Shown here in pieces: positions 43,742 to 52,883 of a stretch of 64,000 nucleotides of DNA. Below the pieces are notes generated by a model. It searched no databases and was not told the DNA's origin. It saw only the letters and a list, made by a program, of their open reading frames with translations. The stretch lies in the NCBI RefSeq assembly GCF_021391395.1, contig NZ_CP090059.1, forward strand, positions 3,643,001 to 3,707,000. The letters run 5' to 3'. The DNA is from Sphingomonas cannabina. Its GTDB lineage: Bacteria; Pseudomonadota; Alphaproteobacteria; Sphingomonadales; Sphingomonadaceae. The position numbers and the translations under genes are program-made. Position 1 is the stretch's first letter; every line of letters starts with the position of its first letter.

Positions 43742-43916
43742 GTGTCCCCTTCTCATCTTTTTTTGGCGATCGCTGAACAAGTGGCGCCCCGTTTTGTTGC
43801 AGGAGGCACGGCCGCAAGACCGTTCGATTGACCGGAATGCTACTCGTTGGAACTCCAGCTCCCGGCAACACGTTGCGCAGCCGAGCTATAAGTCATTGGT
43901 CGCTGGAGAAGTGGTC

Positions 43917-43994
43917 ATGGGAAAAGGCATTTTATTGTGGCTGCTGGGCGTGCCGCTGCCGATCATTCTCCTTCTTCTGCTGTTCTGGCACTGA
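43917..43994 (+). CDS. Tiny hydrophobic membrane peptide, 25 aa
   Basis: MGKGILLWLLGVPLPIILLLLLFWH: a single membrane helix. GGAGAAG precedes the ATG. The next gene starts two bases after its stop, so they form an operon. Similar peptides of about 25 residues recur in sphingomonads. Confidence 0.6.
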   Translation: MGKGILLWLLGVPLPIILLLLLFWH

Positions 43995-43996
43995 TC

Positions 43997-44584
43997 ATGG
44001 CAGAAAAACCCCTCAGCGCGGTCGATCCCGCCCTCTATCCGGCTGGCGTTCCCGACGGAGCGGGAAGTTCAGCCGTGGCCTGGTCCGCCGTGATCGCCGG
44101 CGCCGTCGCCGCGATTGCTCTCACCCTCACTCTCCTGGCCCTCGGCTCGGCGTTCGGCCTAGCTACGGTCTCGCCTTGGCCCGGCGTCGGTGCCAAGCCG
44201 ACCACATTCACCATCGGCGCCGGCATATGGCTGATCATCACCCAATGGCTCTCGGCCGCTCTCGGCGGCTATCTTGCCGGCAGGCTCCGCGTCCGCTGGC
44301 ATGGGCTCCACACTGACGAAGTATTCTTCCGCGACACGGCCCATGGCTTTCTGACTTGGGCCATGGCAACCGTCCTGATGGCGATCGTCGCGGTTGTCGC
44401 GGCCGCCCTGTCGAATGTCCCGCCACCGCCGGTGGACGCACTAGCGACGCGCGAGACCATCGACGCGGCACGCAAGGCCGCTGCCACCTTCGCTGGTTTC
44501 ACCGGCCTGTCGCTCGTCATCGGCGCGTTCATCGGAAGCGTGAGCGGAGCGATCGGCGGCAGGCTTCGCGATCGGCATCCCTGA
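43997..44584 (+). CDS. Multi-span membrane protein
   Basis: 195 residues with about four hydrophobic helices (AWSAVIAGAVAAIALTLTLL, IGAGIWLIITQWLSAALGG, FLTWAMATVLMAIVAVVAAAL, TGLSLVIGAFIGSVSGAIGG). The pattern of glycine-rich final helix GAIGGRLRD is common to uncharacterised inner-membrane proteins. Function unknown. Confidence 0.7.
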   Translation: MAEKPLSAVDPALYPAGVPDGAGSSAVAWSAVIAGAVAAIALTLTLLALGSAFGLATVSPWPGVGAKPTTFTIGAGIWLIITQWLSAALGGYLAGRLRVRWHGLHTDEVFFRDTAHGFLTWAMATVLMAIVAVVAAALSNVPPPPVDALATRETIDAARKAAATFAGFTGLSLVIGAFIGSVSGAIGGRLRDRHP

Positions 44585-44685
44585 GCCCGCACGCACGATC
44601 GCCACGAACAATCATCTCGCGCCCGTGCACTCAGGCGGAACGCCCTCGGCAGGAGATGGTTGGACCGTCATTAGGGAGGTGCCAC

Positions 44686-45198
44686 ATGGCGAAGCAGCAG
44701 TTCACCGATGCCATCATGTTGCTCAAGGCAGATCACCGCGACGCGGAGGCGCTATTCGAGAAATTCGAGAAAGCAAAGGGAAGCGCCAGGAAGCGGCAGA
44801 TCGCGCTCGAGCTTTGCACGATACTCAAGATCCATACGATCGTCGAGGAGGAGCTGTTCTATCCCGCGTTTCGCGGCAAGATCGACGATGACGTCCTCGA
44901 CGAGGCGCATGTCGAGCACGACGGTGCCAAGATTCTGATCAACGACATCGAATCCGGATCACCTGACGACGAGTTCTTCGAGGCCAAGGTGACGGTGCTC
45001 GGTGAGGACATCAAGCACCATGTACGCGAGGAGGAAATGCCCAGGGAGGGCATGTTCGCGCAGTGCCGCAAGACGGATGTCGATCTGGTGGCGCTTCGCG
45101 ACCAGATGCTGGCCCGTAAGGAGGAATTGCTCGCCCAAGCGAAAACGGCGGGTCTCCCAGCGGCGAAGCCGAGCGCCGTGAAACTCGTTCCTGCCTGA
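44686..45198 (+). CDS. Hemerythrin HHE-domain protein
   Basis: 170 residues, ATG at 44686 with AGGGAGG upstream. KADHRDAEALFEKFE, KIHTIVEEELFYPAF, DEAHVEHDGAKILI and LGEDIKHHVREEEMP supply the His/Glu di-iron ligands of a four-helix hemerythrin. Probably oxygen or redox sensing or iron handling. The C-terminal 40 residues are Ala/Lys-rich. Confidence 0.87.
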   Translation: MAKQQFTDAIMLLKADHRDAEALFEKFEKAKGSARKRQIALELCTILKIHTIVEEELFYPAFRGKIDDDVLDEAHVEHDGAKILINDIESGSPDDEFFEAKVTVLGEDIKHHVREEEMPREGMFAQCRKTDVDLVALRDQMLARKEELLAQAKTAGLPAAKPSAVKLVPA

Positions 45199-45559
45199 TC
45201 GGATGTCTGCCCGTGCTGCGGCTTCGGGCGGCTGATCTGGATCCTTGGCTCCCCGAGGGGAATCCGGTTGCCGGATGCGCTGACTTGCCTGCTCTATGTC
45301 GCCATGACCTGGGCGCTCGCCCGCTTCGGCGTCAGGCTCTAGGTCTTCGGCGGCCAGTTATGTGGCTCGCCCTGAGTGTGAGCGCCGCAACCTATAAGCG
45401 AATGGCCGTTTTCAGGAACCTCGGCAGGAGCCTCAAAGGTCGCCGATTGGGGCGCTTACCCGTCGTGGTTGGATATGGCTGAAATCGAGCAGCCACTTTG
45501 GGGAGCTGGATCGCGAAGTGGACATCCCCGTCCCACCAAAATGACGGATTAGGAGGTCG
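45199..45559. other. Intergenic region, possible gene relics
   Basis: 361 bases. A short frame near 45283-45342 reads LTCLLYVAMTWALARFGVRL and may be a membrane-protein tail, but nothing upstream supports a gene. Words such as AATGGCCGTTTTC resemble the dispersed intergenic repeats of this window. Confidence 0.3.
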
Positions 45560-46045
45560 CTAGATTCTACTCGCTGCACCATCGGCAATGCGCTCGAACA
45601 GTGACTTTCGCGCGAGTGCATCTTCAAGTCTCGCCAGCGCCTCAGTCACTCTGCCGGCTTCGGCATCGAGTGCTCGCGCCGCGTCGTCAAAGGCAGCCCA
45701 GAGCGGCCGCAATTGCGCGACCAAGGCCTTGCCGGACGGAGAAAGGGTGAGCACGCGCCGACGCGCATCGCTAGGGTCCGCCTCGGATGCGATCAAACCC
45801 GCCCGTTCGAGCGACTGGCGGGTCTCGCTGACCGAAGCATGCGTTATCCCAAGCGCATCGGCCAGCTGTCGGACGCCTAGCGGGCCGACGAGCGCCAGCT
45901 GATTGATAACGCCGAACCAGCGCTGCTCGAACCGGACCCCGCGCGCGGCATAGACGCGCGAGGCGTCGGCATCGATCGTCGCGCTCAGGCGCCGCAGGCG
46001 CGCGCCGAGCGCGGCACCACCCATTTCCGCAACATAGTCCTTCAT
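45560..46045 (-). CDS. MarR-family transcription regulator
   Basis: 161 residues from the ATG at 46045 (GGAGA upstream). An ATG at 46084 would put the start inside the operator, so the shorter form is preferred. LALVGPLGVRQLADALGITHASVSETRQSLERAGLI and DPSDARRRVLTLSPSGKAL are the winged helix. Divergent from a serine hydrolase gene. Confidence 0.86.
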   Translation of the reverse strand: MKDYVAEMGGAALGARLRRLSATIDADASRVYAARGVRFEQRWFGVINQLALVGPLGVRQLADALGITHASVSETRQSLERAGLIASEADPSDARRRVLTLSPSGKALVAQLRPLWAAFDDAARALDAEAGRVTEALARLEDALARKSLFERIADGAASRI

Positions 46046-46080
46046 CAAGGTTCTCCAAATCTCGATTGACTCATCGGTAG

Positions 46081-46100
46081 GCACCTACCTAATTAGGTGC
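46081..46100. promoter_or_regulatory. MarR operator (candidate)
   Basis: GCACCTA-N6-TAGGTGC with the inner perfect 12-bp palindrome ACCTAATTAGGT (46087-46098), 25 bases before the serine hydrolase ATG. Placed to shut off both divergent promoters. Confidence 0.7.
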
Positions 46101-46125
46101 AACGATCATTCGTGAAGGTTGATTC

Positions 46126-47511
46126 ATGATCCTATCGAGACGCCATGTCTTGAGCGGAGGGCTAGCGCTTGCCTGTCCGCAACGTGCTTTCGCCGCGCAA
46201 TCGCTCATGCCCATAGACTGGCTGTCCCGGTGGCTGGCCGCCTTCAACGATCCCGGTGCCGCCACTTATCCTGAGTTCATCAGGCGGAACATTCCGAGCC
46301 TGGTCCCTTATCTGGACGAGGATTTGGGGGTGCGCGAGGCGTCCGGCGGCTTCGTCCTTCTGCGCAGTGAGCAGACAGGCCCCCAAGAAATCACAGCATG
46401 GGTCCGCGACCGCAACTGGGAGCGGTTCTCGAAGGTCGTGCTGTCGATCGGCGGCCGCCTCATCGATGACCTGTCCTTCACTGGCGCGTCCGAGCCGGCC
46501 GGCTTCGTCGTTCGGCGGACGAGCGAAGGCGCGACCGTCCGCGCACTTCACGAAAAATTACGCACAGAGGCGGCTGCCGGCCGGTTCTCGGGATCGGTGC
46601 TGGTCGCCAAGGGAGATCATGTCCTCCTGCGTGAGGCTTATGGCGCGCAGGATGCCGGAAATACGCGGGCCGTGACCCCCGCCACCCGCTTCTGCATCGG
46701 CTCGGCCGGCAAGATGTTCACGGCGGTCGGCGTGCTGCAGCTCGTGCAGGCTGGCCGGCTGAGCCTGACCGACACCATCGCGATGCGCCTGCCGGATTAT
46801 CCCGATACGCCGCTTGCCCGATCGGTGACGGTCGAGCAGCTGCTCGCGCATACCGGCGGGACCGGGGACTTCTTCGGCGCCGACTACGACGCGCACGCGT
46901 CGGAGCTACGCACGCTATCCGACTTCGTCCGGCTGTTCGGACGGCGCGATCCACTGTTCCCGCCGGGCTCCCGCTGGGGCTACAGCAATTTCGGCTTCAT
47001 ACTGCTCGGCGCGATCCTCGAGCAGATATCCGGCCAAAGATGGGACGCCCATCTGGACCAACGTGTCTTTCGTGTCGCCGGCATGACGGCCACTTCGGCC
47101 GTCGCATCAGCGGAGGATACCGCCGTCCCGCTCAACGGAGCCGCGCAAACGGGATTGAAGCCGCTGTCCTACTATGGCGGACTGCCCGCCGGTGGCGGCT
47201 ATTCGACGGTCGATGACCTGCATCGTTTCGCGACGGCACTGCGAGCGGGCGCCCTGCTCGATCCGGCCCACCGCCTATTGCTGACGACGCCCACTGTCGC
47301 GGCCGGAAGCGCGCAATGGTCGCTCGGCTTGCGCATCGCTATGCGTAACGGCGAGGCGAGCTATGGCCATCGCGGCAGCGCTCCAGGGGTGAACGCCGAC
47401 TTCGCCGTCTATCCACATTCCGGGTACACGATCATCGTGCTGTGCAATCGTGGGCATCCTCACGCATCGAACCCGGCGGAGTTCGTTGGCGCTCGGTTGC
47501 CAATTACCTGA
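46126..47511 (+). CDS. Beta-lactamase-fold serine hydrolase
   Basis: 461 residues with a signal sequence (HVLSGGLALACPQRAFA). A leading NTF2-like part (WLAAFNDPGAATYPEFIRRNIPS) precedes the catalytic domain with SxxK in CIGSAGKMFTAVGVLQL, YSN in WGYSNFGFILLG and GHRGSAPG near the end. Paralogous to the gene at 47942. Controlled by the divergent MarR. Confidence 0.87.
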   Translation: MILSRRHVLSGGLALACPQRAFAAQSLMPIDWLSRWLAAFNDPGAATYPEFIRRNIPSLVPYLDEDLGVREASGGFVLLRSEQTGPQEITAWVRDRNWERFSKVVLSIGGRLIDDLSFTGASEPAGFVVRRTSEGATVRALHEKLRTEAAAGRFSGSVLVAKGDHVLLREAYGAQDAGNTRAVTPATRFCIGSAGKMFTAVGVLQLVQAGRLSLTDTIAMRLPDYPDTPLARSVTVEQLLAHTGGTGDFFGADYDAHASELRTLSDFVRLFGRRDPLFPPGSRWGYSNFGFILLGAILEQISGQRWDAHLDQRVFRVAGMTATSAVASAEDTAVPLNGAAQTGLKPLSYYGGLPAGGGYSTVDDLHRFATALRAGALLDPAHRLLLTTPTVAAGSAQWSLGLRIAMRNGEASYGHRGSAPGVNADFAVYPHSGYTIIVLCNRGHPHASNPAEFVGARLPIT

Positions 47512-47792
47512 GCTGCGGCGTGACGCGCCGTCCTGGCCTCGGGATTATGGGAGATCCAGCACCGGACAGCATCAAATCTTTAGCACTTCGCATCGGGCCG
47601 TGAGGGCACCACGGGACGGTTGCGCTGGCGCTCAAGCAAGTCCTGCCGTTGAGTCTCGCTCATCACTCGCCCAGCGATAAAGAATCCGCTCCGTAGCTGG
47701 CAGGCTTGCGTGGTTCGGTGACATTGGCGGCCGGCCCGGCGCGATAGCTCTCTCGCACCGGCACGAGGTTCTCGCGCCGACAAGTTGTCCCC
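47512..47792. other. Intergenic region, nothing recognised
   Basis: 281 bases before the promoter of the next hydrolase. No protein-like frame, tRNA or repeat was recognised. Confidence 0.4.
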
Positions 47793-47831
47793 TTGACAGT
47801 ATTCAAAAATGGAACGACTACAGATGTAGTC
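47793..47831 (+). promoter_or_regulatory. Promoter with BlaI/MecI-like operator
   Basis: TTGACA at 47793-47798 is a perfect -35; the -10 would fall at about 47816-47821, inside GACTACAGATGTAGTC (47816-47831), a perfect dyad containing TACAnnTGTA, the BlaI/MecI core. No blaI or blaR gene is in the window, so the regulator, if real, acts from elsewhere. Confidence 0.5.
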
Positions 47832-47941
47832 TATGGAGAAGGTCCGTAGACTCTGTAGCGATCTTAGCAGTGCTCACGTTCTGAAGCTGGAACGAGTTCG
47901 GATCGATATCGCATTTCTTGGGATAAGCCGGGGACAATAGC

Positions 47942-49417
47942 ATGCTTAAGGCAATCCGCTTGGCAACACGAATGGCGATTTTCGCGCTACTGAGCGCGTC
48001 CACGCCCATCGCTACTCAGACGACCCCATCACTGGTCTCGTCCCAAGCCGCCGCTATCCCCGACACGCCGGTCGGCCGTAAACTGCGTGCCTACCTTGAA
48101 GCCTTCAACAGCGACGAGCCTGAGCGGATCAACGAGTTTTTCGGGGAAAAGTCTCCACCTTCCGGGGCGCCCAGCGCCAACGCAGGCTTGCGAGCCGCAA
48201 CGGGCGGCTTTGATCTCGTTGAACTTCAATCCGCGACCGACAACAGGATTGTGGCGGTTCTTGGGGAGCGGCTTTGGGAAGGCTCCTATTCACAGCTCAC
48301 TCTCGAGGTGGATCCGCTAAACGGCAAAATCAGAGCAATCTCACTCCAGCCGGCGTCGGCGCCCGCGAACCTGCCACGCATCAAGAGAATGACCGAAGGC
48401 GAGGCACTGGCGGCGTTGAAGGCGAAACTCGACCGGGTGGCAGGAAGCGGCGATTTTGCGTTCTCCGGAGCGGTACGGGTTTCCCACAACGGAAGAACGG
48501 TGTTCGATTTCGTCAGCGGTCAGGCTGATCGGGAGAACGGCATCGTCAACACATCCGATAGCAAGTTCCGTATCGGCTCGATGAACAAGATGTTCACTGC
48601 CGTCGCGATCCTTCAGCTTGTCGACGCTGGCCGTATTTCGCTGAATGGCACTATCGGTACTTACCTGAGGGACTACCCAAACAAGGAACTCGCCTCGCAG
48701 GTGACGGTCAGGCACCTGCTGACGCATACCGGAGGGACGGGAGATATTTTCGGTCCCGAGTTCGATCAGCACCGGCTTGGATTGTGCGAGCACTCCGATT
48801 ACGTCGCATTATACGGCAAGCGTAATGCAGCCTTCAAACCCGGCGAACGCTTCGCCTACAGCAATTTCGGCTACGTGCTCCTGGGAGCGATTATCGAGAA
48901 GGTTACCGGCCAGAGCTATTTCGACTATGTGCGGACGCACATCTACCTACCGGCAGGAATGACCGCGACTGGATCTCTGCCAGAGACGACACATGTGCCG
49001 AAACGTGTGGTGGGCTACACCACCCGTGGCCCCACCGGACCGGTGAAGAGCGGCCCTAATACGGACAGCCTACCATGCCGAGGCACTTCGGCAGGTGGTG
49101 GCTACTCGACTGTCGGCGACCTGATACGCTTCTCCGAAGCGCTTCGCAAAAATACTCTTCTGAATCCCCGGCTGCTGGCTGAGGCAACGCGCCTGCAGGT
49201 TGCAGAGGGACCGTATGGCTACGGGTTTGTCGAGCGGCAGGTAAACGGCACCCGTGCGTTCGGTCACAGCGGCGGCGCGCCCGGTATGGCCGCCGAGCTG
49301 ATGGTGTTCCCTGAGCTTGGCTACGCCATCGCGATCGCCGTCAATACCGATTCTCAGATCACTACCCGCATCGCCCAGTTTGTTGGCGCTCGATTGCCGG
49401 TTGCCGGGGGATATTGA
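47942..49417 (+). CDS. Beta-lactamase-fold serine hydrolase
   Basis: 491 residues with a signal sequence. NTF2-like N-terminal part (YLEAFNSDEPERINEFF) then the catalytic domain: SxxK in RIGSMNKMFTAVAILQL, YSN in FAYSNFGYVLLGAI, GHSGGAPGMAAELMVF. Closely parallels the gene at 46126, so a tandem duplication is likely, but it has a different upstream operator. Confidence 0.87.
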   Translation: MLKAIRLATRMAIFALLSASTPIATQTTPSLVSSQAAAIPDTPVGRKLRAYLEAFNSDEPERINEFFGEKSPPSGAPSANAGLRAATGGFDLVELQSATDNRIVAVLGERLWEGSYSQLTLEVDPLNGKIRAISLQPASAPANLPRIKRMTEGEALAALKAKLDRVAGSGDFAFSGAVRVSHNGRTVFDFVSGQADRENGIVNTSDSKFRIGSMNKMFTAVAILQLVDAGRISLNGTIGTYLRDYPNKELASQVTVRHLLTHTGGTGDIFGPEFDQHRLGLCEHSDYVALYGKRNAAFKPGERFAYSNFGYVLLGAIIEKVTGQSYFDYVRTHIYLPAGMTATGSLPETTHVPKRVVGYTTRGPTGPVKSGPNTDSLPCRGTSAGGGYSTVGDLIRFSEALRKNTLLNPRLLAEATRLQVAEGPYGYGFVERQVNGTRAFGHSGGAPGMAAELMVFPELGYAIAIAVNTDSQITTRIAQFVGARLPVAGGY

Positions 49418-49808
49418 ACCACGAGCCGGTCGTGCAGCCCGCTTCGTCCCCTCAGTCCATCGATCATGACGCCGCGGGGAACCTGAACGAACGTCGGCGA
49501 TCAGGAACCGCGATAGGGCCTTCAATGGCGAAAAGTGGGCGTTAGCGGACGGGGTGGATGATCGAAATGGGGCGCGAAGCAGACGTAACCCAGATAAGTA
49601 GTTACACTGACCCGATGATTCCGGGAATAGCGACAGTAAGCTGCTTCCATAGAAGACGAGAGATGAGGAAAGTGACGCCATCCGGGCGGAAACCGCCCTT
49701 CTCACCTCAGCTCAGCTCAGCTCACGGCAATTGAGAGAAGTGCCTGCTCTTGGCTATCGTTAGAAGATCTTGATAGAGCAAGTCGTCGTCACACGAAGAT
49801 CGGCCGTC
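49418..49808. repeat. Intergenic region containing a duplicated segment
   Basis: A 32-base block, 49733-49764, is identical to 61061-61092, within about 140 bases of wider similarity that runs into the EexN-like genes at both places. A short tandem of TCAGC units is at about 49710-49725. No gene lies in 49418-49808. Confidence 0.65.
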
Positions 49809-50067
49809 ATGATGCAGGGTAGAACGCTCATCATCGCACTGGTCACACCGTTTGTCGGGTTCGGCACCGGCTTCGTCCTGCGTCCGATCATTGCTCCGGT
49901 TACGCAAATGCCGCTTGCCGCCGGCCCGTCTGCCTTCGCCGGCGGAGGCACGCAGCACGCAATATTTCGCGGCGCATCTCGACGAGGCGCGGCGGATCGT
50001 GGCGCAATGTCGCGACGGTTCCGTTCGCGGGACGAATGCGCACGGCCCTAGATTGCCGTGCCGCTAG
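49809..50067 (+). pseudogene. Frameshifted EexN-like gene
   Basis: The frame starts RTLIIALVTPFVGFGTGFVLR like the intact copy at 61133, then a four-base insertion near 49936-49950 shifts it; the second frame continues YFAAHLDEARRIVAQCRDGSVRG before ending early at 50067. Compared with the 61-kb copy it has also lost the last third. A decayed duplicate. Confidence 0.7.
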
Positions 50068-50171
50068 GCTACGGAAGCTCTAGGCAGCCGGCCATTCAAA
50101 GCTTCATGGTTCTGTATCGCATAAGCGCGAGCGAACAGCCGCCCCAAAGGGCAAGACTGTTGAGTGTTTCG

Positions 50172-50771
50172 CTAATCGACGAAGCCGAGCAGTAAGGTGC
50201 TCGCGATCTTGTGCGCACTAGGAGCTAGCGCATCGTCCGACAGCTCGCCCGCGGTCCAGAAGGACAGCACGCCCCGGAAGGTGAACGCGAGCTGCTCCGG
50301 CAGCGTACGGATTGCCACCTCGCGCCTGTTCGCAGCGAGCCCCTCACCATCGCCCAGCGCGCGTGCCCATAATGTCGTCGAGTGCGCCAGCACCGTACCG
50401 GGGGACGAAGTCGCCGTGCCGAGCCAGCCCATCACAGCCCGGTTCACGTCCGGTTCCTCGAGCATCACCGCCGCTGCCACATCGACAGCCGACATCACGC
50501 GGTCGACGGCATTTTCAAGAGGCGGCGCCGCGTCGAAGCGCTCGATCATGGCATTGATCCGCCGCCCGGACAGCGCGTGCATGATCGCGCCCTTGCTGCC
50601 GAACTGATTGAACGGCGTCGCGAAGCTGACGTCTGCCTCGGAGGCTAGGTCGCGCATCGAGAACTCTGCCTTGCCTTCGCGAAGCAGACGCTCGGCTGCA
50701 TCGATCACGCGCTCGCGCAGCGGCTCGCCTCTTTTGGCAGGCTTGGATGGTCCAGTCTTGCTCGTGGCCAT
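50172..50771 (-). CDS. TetR-family transcription regulator
   Basis: 199 residues. RERVIDAAERLLREGKAEFSMRDLASEADVSFATPFNQFGSKGAIMHAL is the TetR HTH; the C-terminal ligand domain is all helical. It is divergent from an SDR gene with a perfect palindrome next to its start. Confidence 0.88.
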   Translation of the reverse strand: MATSKTGPSKPAKRGEPLRERVIDAAERLLREGKAEFSMRDLASEADVSFATPFNQFGSKGAIMHALSGRRINAMIERFDAAPPLENAVDRVMSAVDVAAAVMLEEPDVNRAVMGWLGTATSSPGTVLAHSTTLWARALGDGEGLAANRREVAIRTLPEQLAFTFRGVLSFWTAGELSDDALAPSAHKIASTLLLGFVD

Positions 50772-50779
50772 ACAGGTAT

Positions 50780-50795
50780 CTATATCATGATATAG
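50780..50795. promoter_or_regulatory. TetR operator (candidate)
   Basis: CTATATCATGATATAG is a perfect 16-bp palindrome eight bases upstream of the TetR start and 25 before the SDR start, placed to repress both. Confidence 0.7.
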
Positions 50796-50820
50796 TCAAT
50801 TTCGGAAGCAGAGTAGACCA

Positions 50821-51666
50821 GTGATTGCCCCCAATCCCAAGACATTCCTGATCACCGGCGTCAGCTCAGGCCTGGGCCGCGCCTTCGCCGCCGAGGCCCT
50901 TGAGGCCGGGCACCAGGTCGTTGGCACGGTGCGCCACGACGACGACGCCGCGAATTTCGCCGCGCTCGCACCCGGCCGCGCGCATCCACTGCTCCTGGAC
51001 ATCACCGACTACGATGCCATTCCGGCGGCGGTCGTCGATACCGAGCGTGAGGCCGGCCCCATCGACGTGCTGGTCAACAATGCCGGCTATGGTCACGAAG
51101 GCGTGCTCGAGGAGTCGTCCATCGAGGATCTCCGGCGCCAGTTCGCCGCCAACGTGTTCGGGCCGGTGGCGATGATCAAGGCGGTGCTGCCCGGGATGCG
51201 GGGTCGCCGGCATGGCCATATCATCAATGTGACGTCGATGGGCGGCTTCATCACCATGCCCGGCATCAGCTTCTATTGCGGAAGCAAGTTCGCGCTCGAG
51301 GGTATCTCGGAGGCGCTCGGCAAGGAAGTGGCCGGCTTCGGGATCAAGGTGACGACACTGGCGCCAGGTCAGTTCCGCACCGACTGGGCGGGACGCTCGA
51401 TGGACCGTACGCCGCGCAGCATCGCCGACTATGATGCAGTGATGGACCCGATCCGCAGTGCACGGCAGGCCAAGAGCGGCAAGCAGCCGGGCGACCCTGC
51501 CAGGGCCGCGCGGGCGTTGCTCACCATTGTCGAGGCGCCCAACCCGCCGGTACGGCTATTCTTGGGCGAGGACGCGCTGGCACTGGTGGAGCAGAAGCTG
51601 GATGCGATGCGCGCGGAGCTCGCCGACTGGGATGCGCTTTCCCGCTCGACCGGCTTCCCCCTCTGA
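50821..51666 (+). CDS. Short-chain dehydrogenase/reductase
   Basis: 281 residues, GTG start. NAD(P) motif TFLITGVSSGLGRAFAAEAL, NNAG in DVLVNNAGYG, catalytic Ser in INVTSMGGF and YxxxK in FYCGSKFALEGI. A classical SDR; the substrate is unknown. Probably the target of the divergent TetR. Confidence 0.9.
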   Translation: MIAPNPKTFLITGVSSGLGRAFAAEALEAGHQVVGTVRHDDDAANFAALAPGRAHPLLLDITDYDAIPAAVVDTEREAGPIDVLVNNAGYGHEGVLEESSIEDLRRQFAANVFGPVAMIKAVLPGMRGRRHGHIINVTSMGGFITMPGISFYCGSKFALEGISEALGKEVAGFGIKVTTLAPGQFRTDWAGRSMDRTPRSIADYDAVMDPIRSARQAKSGKQPGDPARAARALLTIVEAPNPPVRLFLGEDALALVEQKLDAMRAELADWDALSRSTGFPL

Positions 51667-51873
51667 GCGATTGCGCAGGAGGCTTGAGGAAACGGATCGT
51701 CACTGCGAACATAAGCGAGGCCGCGTGTTACCTTTGGGGACCGGCCAGCGATAAGAAGCCATGCGGCGACGCCCCCTCTCGATGCTGACGACGATCCGGC
51801 CCGGGACCGGGTTCCGCCGGCTTTGTCCGCCAGCACCATGAAGCGGCTCGATCACGAACCACGAGTGAGCGGC

Positions 51874-52404
51874 CTATGGAAGCGTTACGCCCGGCAGTGT
51901 CCGATCGATCTCGCCTGTGACCGCTGGCGTGATGTCCATCGCGTTGTTCCAGCCATAGGCGTGGTCGCGCTCCATGACGACGCTGCAGGCGGTGCGGGTG
52001 ACGACGCGGCTGAGCGCCTGGCCGAGCGCGCCGTCGATCTGCTGCTGGCCGCGCTACTGGGCGGCGATGAAACGCGCGTTCTGCTGCTGCTCGAGCGTCT
52101 GCGCCTGCTGATTGAGCGCGGTGAGCTGGCGTTGATACTCGATCGGCGCGATCGCGCTCTGCCGCGCCTCGAGCTGCCGGCGCTGCTGATCCAGCGCCGC
52201 GCGGCGCTGGGCAAGATCGCCGTTCAGCGAGCCCTGCATCTGCTTGAGCTGCGCCTGCATCGACTGGCCTGCACGGGAGGCGGCAATCGCGCCGGCGCGC
52301 GACAGCAGGCACAGGCCCTGGATCGGCGGGCCGAAGGTCTGGGCCTGCGCCGGCATCGCGGCGCAGGCAAACAGGGAGGCGGCGATGAGGCTGATCGAGC
52401 GCAT
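51874..52404 (-). pseudogene. OmpH/Skp-like periplasmic protein interrupted by an amber codon
   Basis: From 52404: signal peptide SLIAASLFACAAMPAQAQ, coiled-coil LKQMQGSLNGDLAQRRAALDQQRRQLEARQ. At 52056-52054 a TAG stops the frame after ARFIAAQ; the same frame then continues GQQQIDGALGQALSRVV and CSVVMERDHAYGWNNAMDIT to a stop at 51874. One base change from CAG would explain it. Skp-like chaperones assist outer-membrane proteins; here the partner would be the autotransporter. Confidence 0.75.
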
Positions 52405-52423
52405 GCCGCCGCCTCTCGCCCAA

Positions 52424-52849
52424 TCAGTCGGCGGCCGCAACCCGGTCCGCACAGGCCTGATCCTGCCAGATCACCTCTGACACGGAGACGTTGTAGAGGC
52501 CGCGCTGGCGCGTGAAGCGGATCTCCATCCGGCAACGCACCCGCTCCGTGCTCCCCGGCGCGGTGGGGAAGAACAGCACATAGTTCCATCGCCGGGTGAT
52601 GCCCTCGTCGAAGTGGGGCGTGCCGATCAGCCGGTAGACGGTGAACTTGTCGACGCCCGGCGTGATCATCCGGACCGCGGCGGGATCGACGACCACGCCC
52701 AGCTTCTTGTGCTCGAGCGGCGTCGGGTGGAACGCGCTGGGATCGACCCTGCCGACATAAGCCGGGGTGGTGCCGGCCTTCTCCCCGGCGATCGCCGGCG
52801 AGAGACCGAGGGTGGCCAGAAGCGGAAGGGCGAGGAGCTTGAGGGTCAT
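52424..52849 (-). CDS. BamE/SmpA-like periplasmic protein
   Basis: 141 residues with GGAGG before the ATG and a signal peptide ending SPAIAG. FTVYRLIGTPHFDEGITRRWNYVLFFP resembles the BamE fold (helix, then a LGxP...WxY strand). It sits directly after the autotransporter gene, so likely helps its assembly. Confidence 0.65.
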   Translation of the reverse strand: MTLKLLALPLLATLGLSPAIAGEKAGTTPAYVGRVDPSAFHPTPLEHKKLGVVVDPAAVRMITPGVDKFTVYRLIGTPHFDEGITRRWNYVLFFPTAPGSTERVRCRMEIRFTRQRGLYNVSVSEVIWQDQACADRVAAAD

Positions 52850-52883
52850 TGTGTCCTCCTTGAGATGATGGGGTTCACGAGGA

